64,000 bases of DNA from Zeimonas sp964538505 (lineage in GTDB: Bacteria; Pseudomonadota; Gammaproteobacteria; Burkholderiales; Burkholderiaceae_E). Positions 1 through 9,717 of the stretch are shown piece after piece (position 1 is the first letter of the stretch; each line of letters opens with the position of its first letter). Location of the stretch: assembly GCA_964538505.1 (NCBI GenBank), contig CAZIDY010000001.1, forward strand, positions 292,444 to 356,443, in the 5' to 3' direction. Both the position numbers and the translations under genes were made by a program. Below the pieces are notes generated by a model. It was given only the letters and a program-made list of their open reading frames with translations. It did no database searches and had not been told where the DNA came from.

Positions 1-2537
1 AGCGCGAGCAGGCCGATCGCCGAGGCTGCAAGCAGGCCACCCGGCCACGCGAACTCCATCGTCCAGTGGAACGACTGCGGATTCACCCGGTGGATCAGCA
101 CCAGCGCAATCGCGACGCCGACGACGAGTCCCCACCCGATCGCGATCACGATCTGCAGCAGCGCTTCGATCGCGAAGGACACGGCGATCTGCGCGCGTGT
201 GAGCCCCAGGTGCTGCAGCGTCGCGAACTCACGCCGTCGCGCGAGCCCCTCGGCCGCCCAGGTCGAGGCCACGCCGAAGAGCGCGACCGCGATCGCGATC
301 GCCTCGAGCGCATAGGTGACGGCGAAACTGCGATCGAAGATGCGCAGCGACCGTGCGCGCAGATCGCCGCTGCTGCGCCACGTGAATCCCGCGACATCGC
401 CGACCGTTTCGCGCAACGCCCGCCAGGCTTCATCCCGCGGTGTCGGGTCGTCGAACCACACGGCGACGTCGTTCGCGGTGTCGTCGCCGCCGAGCGCCTG
501 CCACGCGGCGGAGTCGACGACGACGCTTCCGTGCTGTCGAGCATAGTCGCGCCAGACGCCCGCGACGAACAGCGGCATCGTCGGGTTGCCGCTGTCCGTC
601 GCGTCGATCTGTGCGATCGACGCGCTCTGCGACGCCGGCAACGGCAACGGGCGCTCGATCGTCGTCCCCGGTGCGAAGCCGTACAGGTCGACCATCGCTT
701 CGCTGACGTACACCGGAATCGTGCTCTCGGGCGCTGCATGAATCGCACCGACGATCGCCAGTCGCGCCGACGGGTCGCGCGCATCGATCGGGCGCACGAG
801 CAGTCGCACCGGCGGACGCTCGGCGTCGAGGTTCCAGTCGACGACGCGCAGGAACTCGGCTCGCGCAACACCCGGCGTCGTCGCGATCCTTTGCTGCAAT
901 GCCGGGCTGATGGGTGCTGCCGCCGCGCCTTCCGGAACGCTGCCGTAGGCATCGGCCGGCAGCACGACGTCGAGCCAGTCGGCGACCGACTCGCGAAAGC
1001 TCGTGACCATGATCGCCATCGCAGCCGCCAGCGCGAAGCTCGCGACGATCGCCGACATCGCCGCCGATGCGCTGCGCGGTGCTCCGTGCAGTCGGTGCAC
1101 TGCGAGCCAGCCGAGTGCCTTGCCGCCTGCGCCTGCGACGCTGCGCACGGCGAGCGCGCCGACGAACCCGACGATGCGCGGCAACGCGGCGATGGCGCCG
1201 ACGAGCCATGCCGCGATCGCCGCGTACGCGGCCCACGGAATTCCGCCGATCGGCGGCAGCGCCAGCAGCACCGCGCCGACGCTGAAGCAGGCGAGGGCGA
1301 GCCCGCGGCGTCCCGCAACCGGCATGCTCTCTTCGAAGCCGCCTGCACGCAGCGCGCGGGCAGCCGGCAGCCGGCGTAATGCATGCGCGGGTGCAAGGCT
1401 GCCGGCCAGCCCGGTGACGATGCCGGCGAACGCGAAGGCGAAGCTTGCCAGCGGGTCGACGACCAGCGTTGGATGCGTCCCGCGGAAATAGCCTCCGCCC
1501 AGGTCGCCGCCCGAGTGCTCGAGCAGCAATGCGGCCAATGCGATGCCGCCCGCCACCCCGAGGATTGCACCGAGCGTGCCGATGAACAGACCCTGCGCGA
1601 GCACGTGCTGCGCAAGCCAGCGCTCGTGCGCGCCGAGCACCGCGAGCAGCGCGAGCTCACGATGCTGGCGCGCGACCGCGAGCGCCAGCGTCGAGTGCAC
1701 GATGAAGGCGCCGGTGAACCACGCAACCAGCGCGAGCACGTTCAGGTTCACCCGATAGGCGCGCGAGATCGTCGAGGCGCGCTCGCTGCCGGCCTGCGGC
1801 GTCGTCCAGTAGGCCTGCGCGGCGGTTCGCTCGCTCCATTCGCTGCGCAGCGCGTCGACGTCGGCGCCGCGCTCGAAGCGAAGGTCGATGCGGCTGAGGC
1901 GGCCGAGCCAGCCGAGCCGCCATTGCATCGTTCCGAGGTCCATCACCGCCAGCGACTGGCCCGCAGCGGCGCCCGGAACCGTGCCCGCGATGCGTAGCGG
2001 GACGCGCTCGCCGCCGGCGAGCAGCACGACACGCTCGCCTTCGGCGAGCTCGAGCGACGCGAGCGCTGCGTTCGACAGGAAGATCGCGTCGTCGTCGAAG
2101 AGCGACGATCGGGCGCCTTCCCGCTCGTTGCCGGCCGGTACCGGTACGAGATTCGGCGTCACCTGCGCGGCGCGGAAGAGGTCGATTCCGATCACGCGAA
2201 GAGAAGTCGTCGGACGGTCGGCGAGCGCGAAGCGCGCGTCGATGATCGGGCTCGCGACGAGCGCCCCGGATGCGCCCGCGATCGCTGCATAGAGCGATTC
2301 GTCGAAGCTGTCGCCGCGCGCGCGGATCTGTGCCTGCGCCTCGCCTTCGGCGCGCGACACCGCGGCGGAGAACTCGTCGAGTGCCGATCGGTTGACCAGC
2401 GCGATCGACAGCGCGAGCGCGACGCCGATCGCGATCGCGAGCACGGCGATCGACGCACGGCCGGGTTGTGCGCGCCATTGCGCAAGCAGCATCCAGCGCA
2501 GCAGCGTGTACGGCGTGCGTTGCGGCTGCGCGTTCAT
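1..2537 (-). CDS. FtsX-like ABC exporter permease (YbbP type), 3' end outside window
   Basis: Membrane permease of an ABC exporter of the FtsX/MacB/LolCE superfamily. About 845 residues are visible; the C-terminus lies beyond the left edge. The N-terminus has a hydrophobic segment near residues 28-47 (ASIAVLAIAIGVALALSIAL), then a long periplasmic domain. Further hydrophobic groups follow at the FtsX-like cores (for example NVLALVAWFTGAFIVHSTLAL). The length and duplicated core resemble E. coli YbbP, which pairs with YbbA. The ATG at 2537 overlaps the TGA of the upstream ATPase gene by 4 bases (ATGA), so the two are co-translated. Substrate unknown; the family exports lipids, lipoproteins or peptides, or acts mechanically. 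Confidence 0.85.
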   Translation of the reverse strand, partial: MNAQPQRTPYTLLRWMLLAQWRAQPGRASIAVLAIAIGVALALSIALVNRSALDEFSAAVSRAEGEAQAQIRARGDSFDESLYAAIAGASGALVASPIIDARFALADRPTTSLRVIGIDLFRAAQVTPNLVPVPAGNEREGARSSLFDDDAIFLSNAALASLELAEGERVVLLAGGERVPLRIAGTVPGAAAGQSLAVMDLGTMQWRLGWLGRLSRIDLRFERGADVDALRSEWSERTAAQAYWTTPQAGSERASTISRAYRVNLNVLALVAWFTGAFIVHSTLALAVARQHRELALLAVLGAHERWLAQHVLAQGLFIGTLGAILGVAGGIALAALLLEHSGGDLGGGYFRGTHPTLVVDPLASFAFAFAGIVTGLAGSLAPAHALRRLPAARALRAGGFEESMPVAGRRGLALACFSVGAVLLALPPIGGIPWAAYAAIAAWLVGAIAALPRIVGFVGALAVRSVAGAGGKALGWLAVHRLHGAPRSASAAMSAIVASFALAAAMAIMVTSFRESVADWLDVVLPADAYGSVPEGAAAAPISPALQQRIATTPGVARAEFLRVVDWNLDAERPPVRLLVRPIDARDPSARLAIVGAIHAAPESTIPVYVSEAMVDLYGFAPGTTIERPLPLPASQSASIAQIDATDSGNPTMPLFVAGVWRDYARQHGSVVVDSAAWQALGGDDTANDVAVWFDDPTPRDEAWRALRETVGDVAGFTWRSSGDLRARSLRIFDRSFAVTYALEAIAIAVALFGVASTWAAEGLARRREFATLQHLGLTRAQIAVSFAIEALLQIVIAIGWGLVVGVAIALVLIHRVNPQSFHWTMEFAWPGGLLAASAIGLLA

Positions 2538-3244
2538 CGCTGCAACGAACGCAGCCTCTCCGGCCGCGACGGCGGATCGCCTTCGTTCTCGAGCTTGTGC
2601 TGCTGCAGCCGCACACGCCGGTCGGCGATGCGCGCGGCCTGCTCCGAGTGCGTCACGAGAACCAGCGCTGCACCGCAGGCATCGATCGCCGAGGCGATCC
2701 GCTCGAGCGCCTGCTGCGCGGTCGACGGATCGAGATTGCCGGTGGGTTCGTCGGCGAGCACGAGCGCGGGTTCGTGCACGAGTGCGCGCGCAAGCGCGAC
2801 GCGCTGTTGCTCGCCACCGGACAGCTCGCGCGGAAGTGCGTGCAGCCGTGCGCCGAGGCCCAGGTCGTCGAGCCAGCGTGCCGCGCGACCTTGCGCTTCG
2901 TCGGCCGATAGTCCGGCCAGCAGCAGCGGCACGGCGACGTTCTGCACGGCGTCCAGGTGCGCAAGCAGATGGAACGCCTGGAAGACGAAGCCGATGTACT
3001 CGCGACGCACGCGCGCGCGTGCATCGCTGCCGAGTGCCGACATCTCGTGGCCGAGCACGCGCACGACGCCGGCATCGGGTGACTCCAGTCCGGCGATCAG
3101 GTTCAGCAGCGTCGACTTGCCGCTGCCCGATTCGCCGAGCAGCGCGACGCGCTCGCCGCGCTCGACCCGCAGCGAGACGTCGTCCAGGACGAGATGCGCG
3201 CCGAAGGCCTTTCGCACGCCGACGAGCTCGACTGCGGGAATCAT
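2534..3244 (-). CDS. ABC transporter ATP-binding protein (LolD/YbbA type)
   Basis: A 236-residue ATPase subunit for the adjacent FtsX-like permease. It has a Walker A (GESGSGKST), an extended signature (LSGGEQQRVALARAL), a Walker B with the LolD/MacB-typical ADEPTGNLD, and the H-loop in VLVTHS. The ATG at 3244 gives the expected MIPAVELVGVRKAF N-terminus; the longer upstream reading frame is antisense to the acylase gene and is discarded. The gene is divergent from the penicillin-acylase-like gene (81 bp between starts). Its stop overlaps the permease start. Cytoplasmic; energises the permease. Confidence 0.9.
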   Translation of the reverse strand: MIPAVELVGVRKAFGAHLVLDDVSLRVERGERVALLGESGSGKSTLLNLIAGLESPDAGVVRVLGHEMSALGSDARARVRREYIGFVFQAFHLLAHLDAVQNVAVPLLLAGLSADEAQGRAARWLDDLGLGARLHALPRELSGGEQQRVALARALVHEPALVLADEPTGNLDPSTAQQALERIASAIDACGAALVLVTHSEQAARIADRRVRLQQHKLENEGDPPSRPERLRSLQR

Positions 3245-3325
3245 GCGCAACAGGGCCAGCGGAATCGGGCCGCCCATGATACGTTGCCGCGTTCGCCGCT
3301 CCGGGGAGGCGGCGGGGAGGAGGCG

Positions 3326-5872
3326 ATGGTCTCGGCACGAAGACGACGCCCGCGAAGCTCGCGGCGCCCACTCGTGCGGCTGCTCGGCACGCTGTTTGCG
3401 CTCGCGCTGGTGTTCGTTTTCGGAGCCGCACTCGTCTGGCGTTTCCTGGCGCTGCCGCAGACCACGGGCGAGCTCGTGCTCGACGGCCTCGACGGGCCGG
3501 TTCGCGTCGTTCGCGATCGCCACGGCATTCCGCATGTGTTCGCGGAATCGCCGCGCGACGCATTCCGCGCACTCGGGCTGCTGCACGCGCAGGATCGTCT
3601 CTGGCAGCTCGAGATGAATCGCCGCATCGTGCACGGTGCGCTCGCCGAGGTGCTCGGCGCCGATGCGCTCGGCAACGACCGTTTCCTGCGCACGCTCGGC
3701 ATCCGTCGCAACGCGGAGAGAATCGAAGCCGGGCTCGATGCGGCGACGCGCGAGGCGCTGCAGGCCTACGCCGATGGCATCAACGCGTGGATCGGGCAGG
3801 TCGCCACTCGTCCCTGGCAGCTCTCGCCCGAATTCCTGTTGCTCGGCGCTCGCCCGCAGCGCTGGGAACCGGCCGACTCGATCGGCTGGGCGACGATGAT
3901 GGCGTGGGACCTCTCCGGCAACCACGGCGTCGAGCTGCTGCGACTGGCGCTGCTCGGTCGCCTCGACCCGCAACGGGTGGCCGAGCTGATCGGCACGACA
4001 CCGCCGCTGCCGCTGGCCGACCCGGCGAAGCTGTACGCCGATGAGGCGGCCGCGCAGTCCGATGCGACGAAGAGCGGCCGACTCGCCGCGCATGCGCTCG
4101 AGCTGGCAAACGCGATCGCGCAGGTGCTGCCGTCGACCTCGCTCGACAGCCTCGGCTCGAACAACTGGGCGGTCGACGCAAGCCGCACGCCGAGCGGCAA
4201 GCCGATCCTTGCCAACGACCCGCATCTGCCGCTCGGTGCGCCGTCGCTGTGGTATCTCGCGCACCTGTCGGCGCCCGGCCTCGAGGTGATCGGCGCGACG
4301 CTGCCCGGTTTGCCCTATGTCGTCGTCGGTCGTTCCGATCGATTCGCCTGGGGCTTCACGAACACCGCGCCCGACAGCCAGGACCTCTATCTCGAGCGGG
4401 TCCATCCCGACGATCCGGGCCGCTATCGCACGCCCGATGGCTGGGCGGCCTTCGAGACCCGCACCGAGACGATCCGTGTCAAGGGGGCGCCGGAGGTCGA
4501 GCACGTCGTGCGCTCGACGCGACACGGTCCGGTGATCTCCGACGTGCTCGCGTCCGGCCGCAACGTGCTCGAAGCACGCGGCCTGGCGTCGCACGTGCTG
4601 TCCTTCGCGTGGACGATGCTCTCGCCCGAGGATCGCACCGTGCACGCGGGCCTCGGCATGAACATCGCCACCGACTGGGCGTCGTTTCGCGAAGCATTGC
4701 GCGATTTCCGCGGCCCGCAGCAGAACGTCGTCTTTGCCGACGTAGACGGGCGCATCGCCTTCGTCGCCGCCGGCGCCGTTCCGCTACGCCGTCCTGACAA
4801 CGAGCTGCGCGGCAGTCTTCCGGCGCCCGGCTGGGACGCGCGCTACGACTGGGTCGGCACGATCGCCTTCGACGAGCTGCCGCAGCGCGAGCAGCCCGAC
4901 GACGGCCTGCTCGTCACGGCGAACCAGCGCATCGCTGGCGACGACTATCCGCATTACCTCGGCGGCGAATGGGCGCTGCCCTATCGCTCGGATCGGATCA
5001 CCGCCAAGCTGCGCGCGATCGACGTGCACGACGTCGACGCATTCGCTGCCCTGCAGGCCGATGTCGGCTCGCCGGCCGTCGGCGAGATGTTGCCGCACCT
5101 GCTGAGAACGCAGGCGCGCAGCGAGCGCGCGCACCACGCGCTCGAGCTGCTGCGCCGATGGGCCGATGCCGCCGACGAACGCGATGCGCCGGCGATGCTT
5201 GCCGAGTTGCCCGAGCCGCTGATCGCGGTCGCCTGGATCGACCGGCTGCGCCGTGCCGTCTTCGAGGACGAGGTCGGCGCCGAGCTCTTCGTGCAGCTCG
5301 AACGCCATCGGATGCGGCACAACCCGCTACGTGACGTATTCGAGCGGCCCGATCTCGCGCACTGGTGCGACGACCGCACGACGCCCGAAGTCGAAGCTTG
5401 CGACGAGATGCTGGCGCGCTCGCTCGACGAGGTCGTCGACGAGCTGTCGCGCCGACTCGGCGGCGAGCCGGAAAGCTGGCAATGGGGGCGGCTGCATCCG
5501 GCGGTTTCGACGCACCGGCCTTTCGGCCGGCACTGGCTGCTGTCGAAGTGGTTCGACCTGCGCGTGCCCAGCGGCGGCGATCCGAGCACGATCAATCTCG
5601 CGCGCCACGATCCGTGGGATCCGGTGGCGCCCTTCGAGAATCGCTGGGCGGCCGGTTATCGCGCGATCTACGACCTGGCCGAGCCCGACGCGTCGCGCTT
5701 CATCCATTCGACCGGCCAGAGCGGCCATCGATTCTCGCCGCACTACGGCGACCTGGTCGAGCCGTGGTCGAAGGGCCGCTACCTGCCGATGGTGACTTCG
5801 CGCGAGCGCATCGAGCGCGACGCTGCCGCGGTGCTGGTGCTGCAGCCCGCCGCAGCGCAGACGACAAACTAG
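3326..5872 (+). CDS. penicillin acylase family protein (Ntn hydrolase)
   Basis: An 848-residue precursor of the penicillin G acylase / acyl-homoserine lactone acylase family, which hydrolyses amide bonds. The N-terminus is basic and followed by one membrane segment (about residues 17-40), so the enzyme is probably membrane-anchored in the periplasm. The nucleophile is Ser278 in LGSNNWAV; autocleavage just before it would give alpha and beta chains, as in PGA (E. coli precursor Ser290). Conserved beta-chain motifs follow (ANDPHLPLGAPSLWY, LPGLPYVVVGRSDRFAWG, NTAPDSQDLY). The ATG at 3326 has a strong ribosome site (ggaggagg); the reading frame opens further upstream but that part lies over the divergent ATPase gene. 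Substrate cannot be read from sequence. Confidence 0.9.
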   Translation: MVSARRRRPRSSRRPLVRLLGTLFALALVFVFGAALVWRFLALPQTTGELVLDGLDGPVRVVRDRHGIPHVFAESPRDAFRALGLLHAQDRLWQLEMNRRIVHGALAEVLGADALGNDRFLRTLGIRRNAERIEAGLDAATREALQAYADGINAWIGQVATRPWQLSPEFLLLGARPQRWEPADSIGWATMMAWDLSGNHGVELLRLALLGRLDPQRVAELIGTTPPLPLADPAKLYADEAAAQSDATKSGRLAAHALELANAIAQVLPSTSLDSLGSNNWAVDASRTPSGKPILANDPHLPLGAPSLWYLAHLSAPGLEVIGATLPGLPYVVVGRSDRFAWGFTNTAPDSQDLYLERVHPDDPGRYRTPDGWAAFETRTETIRVKGAPEVEHVVRSTRHGPVISDVLASGRNVLEARGLASHVLSFAWTMLSPEDRTVHAGLGMNIATDWASFREALRDFRGPQQNVVFADVDGRIAFVAAGAVPLRRPDNELRGSLPAPGWDARYDWVGTIAFDELPQREQPDDGLLVTANQRIAGDDYPHYLGGEWALPYRSDRITAKLRAIDVHDVDAFAALQADVGSPAVGEMLPHLLRTQARSERAHHALELLRRWADAADERDAPAMLAELPEPLIAVAWIDRLRRAVFEDEVGAELFVQLERHRMRHNPLRDVFERPDLAHWCDDRTTPEVEACDEMLARSLDEVVDELSRRLGGEPESWQWGRLHPAVSTHRPFGRHWLLSKWFDLRVPSGGDPSTINLARHDPWDPVAPFENRWAAGYRAIYDLAEPDASRFIHSTGQSGHRFSPHYGDLVEPWSKGRYLPMVTSRERIERDAAAVLVLQPAAAQTTN

Positions 5873-5878
5873 AAGACG

Positions 5879-6970
5879 CTAGACGACCTCGATGCCCGGC
5901 TCGCCCGCGAGCACCTCGCCGATCTCGCGGGCCGATGCGAAGCCGTCGCGATGCAGGATCTCGAGCACGTCCTCGACCGCCGACGCTTCGCAGGCAACGA
6001 GCAGCCCGCCGGAGGTCTGCGGATCGGTGAGCAATGCACGCAGCCGGTCGGCATCATCGGTTTCGGGCAGCCGCACCTCGTGGCCATAGGCCGCCCAGTT
6101 GCGCGTCGATGCGCCGGTGGCGAAGCCGGCGGCGAGCCGCTCGTCGGTGCCCGGCAGGCGCGGCACCGATGCCGCGGCGATGCGCGCACGCACGCGCGCG
6201 CCGCGGCACATCTCGAGCGCGTGGCCGAGCAGGCCGAAGCCGGTGACGTCGGTCAGCGCATGCACGCCGGGCAGGCGCGCGAGCTCCGGACCCGACACGT
6301 TCAGCTGCGTCGTCGACGCGATCATCGCCGCATAGCCATCGGGCGGCAGCTGCTGCTTCTTCAGCGCGGCCGATGCGATGCCGACGCCGAGCGGTTTGGC
6401 GAGCACGAGCCGGTCGCCCGGGCGCGCCTCGTCGTTGCGGCGGATCTGGGAAGGATGGGCGAGCCCGATCGCGACGAGCCCGTAGATCGGCTCGACCGAA
6501 TCGATCGTGTGGCCGCCGGCCACCGGAACGCCGGCACTTGCGCAGACCGATTCGCCGCCCTCGAGAATGCGGCCGATCACCTCGAGCGGAAGACGATCGA
6601 TCGGCATCGCGACGATCGCCAGTGCGAGGATCGGCCGCGCGCCCATCGCGTAGACGTCCGACAGTGCGTTGGCCGCCGCGATGCGTCCGAAGTCATAGGG
6701 ATCGTCGACGATCGGCATGAAGAAATCGGTGGTGGCCACCAGCACCTTCTCGTCGTCGAGTTGGTAGACCGCCGCGTCGTCGGCGTTCTCGAGGCCGACC
6801 AGCAGCTGCGGCGGAACCGGCAGACGTGCGCCGCCGCGCAGCAGCTCGGACAGCACGCCGGGCGCGATCTTGCAGCCGCAGCCGCCGCCGTGCGAGAAGG
6901 AGGTGAGACGGGGCGCTTCGGGCGAGCCGGCGCCTGCTCCGGTCTCGGGCGCGACTTCGCGTGCCGTCAT
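5879..6970 (-). CDS. selD: selenide, water dikinase (selenophosphate synthetase)
   Basis: Makes selenophosphate from selenide and ATP, the selenium donor for selenocysteine tRNA or for 2-selenouridine in tRNA. 363 residues. The catalytic Cys is C31 in SHGGGCGCK (E. coli Cys17 equivalent), encoded as Cys, not Sec. The Asp-rich ATP/Mg region follows (NADDAAVY, ATTDFFMPIVDDPYDFGRIA) and the C-terminal half has TDVTGFGLLGHALEM and DPQTSGGLL, all typical. It lies 21 bp downstream of fabI on the same strand and converges with the acylase gene. No selA, selB or selU is visible in the window, so the selenium product used here cannot be told. Confidence 0.95.
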   Translation of the reverse strand: MTAREVAPETGAGAGSPEAPRLTSFSHGGGCGCKIAPGVLSELLRGGARLPVPPQLLVGLENADDAAVYQLDDEKVLVATTDFFMPIVDDPYDFGRIAAANALSDVYAMGARPILALAIVAMPIDRLPLEVIGRILEGGESVCASAGVPVAGGHTIDSVEPIYGLVAIGLAHPSQIRRNDEARPGDRLVLAKPLGVGIASAALKKQQLPPDGYAAMIASTTQLNVSGPELARLPGVHALTDVTGFGLLGHALEMCRGARVRARIAAASVPRLPGTDERLAAGFATGASTRNWAAYGHEVRLPETDDADRLRALLTDPQTSGGLLVACEASAVEDVLEILHRDGFASAREIGEVLAGEPGIEVV

Positions 6971-6991
6971 CGTTGGCGTGCCATCGACGGA

Positions 6992-7786
6992 TCAGGTCTC
7001 GACGCCGGGAATGCCGCCGGCGACCTGATGGAAACCCGCATCCACGTAGGTGACCTCGGCGGTGATGCCGCCGGCAAGGTCCGACAGCAGGAAGGCCGCG
7101 GCGTTGCCGACGTCGTCGATCGTGACGTTGCGGCGAAGCGGCGCGTTCGAGCTCACGTGATCGAGGATCTTCGAGAAGTCCTGGATACCGCTGGCCGCGA
7201 GCGTGCGGATCGGCCCGGCCGAAATCGCGTTCACACGGACGCCCTGCGGGCCGAGATCGGCCGCCAGGTAGCGAACCGCCGCTTCGAGGCTCGCCTTCGC
7301 CAGCCCCATCGTGTTGTAGTGCGGCACGACGCGTATCGCGCCGAGGTAGCTGAGCGTGAGCAGCGCCGCCTTGCGTCCCTGCATCAGCGGCTGTGCGCCG
7401 CGGGCGAGCGCGACGAAGCTCCACGCCGAGATGTCGTGCGCAACGCGGAAAGCCTCGCGGCTGGCGCCTTCGAGGAAGCGCCCGGCGATCGACTCGCGCG
7501 GCGCGTAGGCGATCGCGTGCACGAGACCGTCGAGGCCGTCCCATCGTTCGCCGAGCGAGGCGAACAGCGCGTCGATCTGCGCGTCCTCGGCTACGTCGCA
7601 GGCGAAGACGAGCGACGAATCGAAGGCGGCGGCCATCTCGGTGACGCGGTCGCGAAAGCGATCGCTCTGGTAGGTGAACGCGAGCTCGGCCCCCTGCTCA
7701 TGGCACTTGCGGGCGATCCCGTACGCGATCGAACGGTTCGACAGAAGTCCGGTGATCAGGATGCGCTTGCCGCTGAGGAATCCCAT
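6992..7786 (-). CDS. fabI: enoyl-[acyl-carrier-protein] reductase (NADH)
   Basis: Last reductive step of each fatty-acid elongation cycle. 264 residues with the FabI form of the SDR fold: N-terminal nucleotide site (ITGLLSNRSIAYGIA), Y147 and the catalytic pair Y157-x6-K164 in YNTMGLAKAS, followed by GPIRTLAASGI. Size matches the family (about 260). The ATG at 7786 is close to the divergent yejA-like gene, so a shared short promoter region at about 7787-7815 is likely. Downstream selD may be co-transcribed. Confidence 0.95.
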   Translation of the reverse strand: MGFLSGKRILITGLLSNRSIAYGIARKCHEQGAELAFTYQSDRFRDRVTEMAAAFDSSLVFACDVAEDAQIDALFASLGERWDGLDGLVHAIAYAPRESIAGRFLEGASREAFRVAHDISAWSFVALARGAQPLMQGRKAALLTLSYLGAIRVVPHYNTMGLAKASLEAAVRYLAADLGPQGVRVNAISAGPIRTLAASGIQDFSKILDHVSSNAPLRRNVTIDDVGNAAAFLLSDLAGGITAEVTYVDAGFHQVAGGIPGVET

Positions 7787-7815
7787 TCGTGAGGCCTCCG
7801 CTAGAATTCTTGCCG

Positions 7816-9717
7816 ATGATCATTGTCGCACGCGCGTCGAGCCGCTTTCGTGCTCCACCTGCGCTCGCCGCCCGGCTCGCCGCCTCGCGGGTCGCCTCAT
7901 GGGCCACCTCGTTGGCCACCTTATTGGCGCCCTCATTGGCCACCTTCCTTGCGGTGCTGCTGCTGTTCGCGGCCGGCCCCGCGCGCGCCGAATACGCGCT
8001 CGCCTGGGGCGATACGCCGAAGTATCCGCCCGGCTTCGCGCATTTCGACTACGTGAACCCCGACGCGCCGAAAGGCGGAACGCTGAACCTCGCCGGCTTC
8101 GGTTCCTTCGACAAGCTCAATCCGTTCACGTTCCGCGGCATTCCGGCCGAAGGCCTCGGCGTGCTGATGTTCGAGACGCTCGCCGAAGCGAGCGAGGACG
8201 AGCCGTTCACGATGTACGGCCTGCTCGCCGACGACATGCAATTCGCCGACGACGGGCTGTCGATCACCTTCCACCTGAACCCGGCGGCGCGCTTCTGGAA
8301 TGGCGACCCGGTGACCGCCGCCGACGTGCGCCACTCCTTCGAGTCGCTGGTCGGGCCGCTGGCGCACCCGCGCTTTCGCCAGTACTTCGGCGACGTCGCA
8401 CGCGCGGTCGAGGTCGACGAGCGCACGATCCGCTTCGAGTTCAAGCGCCGCAACCACGAGCTGCACATGATCATCGGCATGCAGCTGCCGGTGTTCTCGC
8501 GCAAGTGGGGCGCCGACCGGCCCTTCGACCAGATCGCGCGCGACGAGCCGATCACCAGCGGCCCGTACCGCATCGAGCGCAGCGACTGGGGCCGCTCGAT
8601 CTCGTACCGGCGCGATCCGGACTGGTGGGGGCAGGATCTCAACGTGCGCCGCGGCATGTTCAACTTCGACCGCGTCGTCTACAAGTACTACAAGGACGAG
8701 ACCGCGCGCCTGGAAGGCTTCAAGGCGGGCGAGTTCGACTGGACCTTCGAGAACTCGGCGCGCAACTGGGCGCGCGGCCATACCGGGCGCCACTACGAAT
8801 CGGGCGAGATCATCAAGGAAGAGTTCGCGCATTCGAACTCGGCCGGGATGCAGGGCTTCGTGTTGAACACGCGCCGGCGCGAGTTCGCCGACGTGCGCGT
8901 GCGCCACGCACTCGCGCTCGCCTTCGATTTCGAGTGGATGAACCGGCAGGTGTTCTACGGCCAGTACGTGCGCAGCCGCAGCTATTTCACGAACAGCGAC
9001 ATGGAGGCGAAGGGCAGGCCGGGCCCGCGCGAGCTCGCCGTGCTCGAGCCCTGGCGCGACCGTCTCGACCCCGCGGTGTTCGGCGAGACGGTGTTGCCGC
9101 CCGATACCGAAGCCCCCGGCGGCCTGCGCGAGAACCTGCGCCGTGCGCTCGTGCTGCTCGAAGAAGCCGGCTGGACCGTCGACGACGACGGTGTGCTGCG
9201 CAACGGCGCCGGGCAGCCCTTCGAGTTCGAGATTCTCAGCTATTCGCGCGGGCTCGAGCGCGTGGCCGTCACCTGGGTGCGCAACCTCGAGAAGCTGGGC
9301 ATCGCCGCGCGGCTGCGCGTCACCGACCCGGCGCTGTACCAGAAGCGGCTCGACGACTACGACTTCGATGCGGCCGTTGCGCTGTACTCGGCGAGCCAGA
9401 CGCCGGGCAACGAGCTGATCGAGCGCTTCACGTCGGCAGCGGCGAGCGAGCCGGGCTCGGACAACCTTGCCGGCATCCATGACCCGGTCGTCGACGCGAT
9501 CGTGCAGCAGCTGCTGCAGAGCGACACGCGCGAGGAGCTCGTCGTCTACGCGCGTGCGCTTGATCGCGTGCTGCGCGCCGGCTGGTATCTCGTGCCGCAT
9601 TTCTATGCGGCCGCGCACCGGGTCGCGTACCGCCGCGGGCTCGCGCATCCGCAGACGCTGCCGCTGTACTACGCGGCGAACAGCTGGGTGCTGAAGACCT
9701 GGTGGGCGGAACCCTGA
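7816..9717 (+). CDS. yejA: extracellular solute-binding protein family 5 (YejA type)
   Basis: Periplasmic binding protein of a peptide ABC importer. 633 residues from the ATG at 7816 (a GTG at 7789 is an alternative). Signal peptide with a long repetitive hydrophobic stretch (WATSLATLLAPSLATFLAVLLL) and cleavage after GPARA. The mature start (YALAWGDTPKYPPGFAHFDYVNP) and GGTLNLAGFGSFDKLNPFTFRG are typical of YejA rather than OppA/DppA. It heads a four-gene set matching yejABEF (binding protein, two permeases, double ATPase); in E. coli this system imports microcin C and other peptides. The TGA shares its A with the ATG of yejB. Confidence 0.88.
   Translation: MIIVARASSRFRAPPALAARLAASRVASWATSLATLLAPSLATFLAVLLLFAAGPARAEYALAWGDTPKYPPGFAHFDYVNPDAPKGGTLNLAGFGSFDKLNPFTFRGIPAEGLGVLMFETLAEASEDEPFTMYGLLADDMQFADDGLSITFHLNPAARFWNGDPVTAADVRHSFESLVGPLAHPRFRQYFGDVARAVEVDERTIRFEFKRRNHELHMIIGMQLPVFSRKWGADRPFDQIARDEPITSGPYRIERSDWGRSISYRRDPDWWGQDLNVRRGMFNFDRVVYKYYKDETARLEGFKAGEFDWTFENSARNWARGHTGRHYESGEIIKEEFAHSNSAGMQGFVLNTRRREFADVRVRHALALAFDFEWMNRQVFYGQYVRSRSYFTNSDMEAKGRPGPRELAVLEPWRDRLDPAVFGETVLPPDTEAPGGLRENLRRALVLLEEAGWTVDDDGVLRNGAGQPFEFEILSYSRGLERVAVTWVRNLEKLGIAARLRVTDPALYQKRLDDYDFDAAVALYSASQTPGNELIERFTSAAASEPGSDNLAGIHDPVVDAIVQQLLQSDTREELVVYARALDRVLRAGWYLVPHFYAAAHRVAYRRGLAHPQTLPLYYAANSWVLKTWWAEP

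Noticed and set aside
66..1997. Long reading frames on both strands over the permease gene
   Set aside because: Arg-rich, low-complexity translations typical of GC-rich shadows; the permease frame that enters from 2537 gives a convincing FtsX-like protein through to the edge.
5879..6970. Selenocysteine at the SelD active site
   Set aside because: Codon read as Cys (GGGCGCK); no in-frame TGA.
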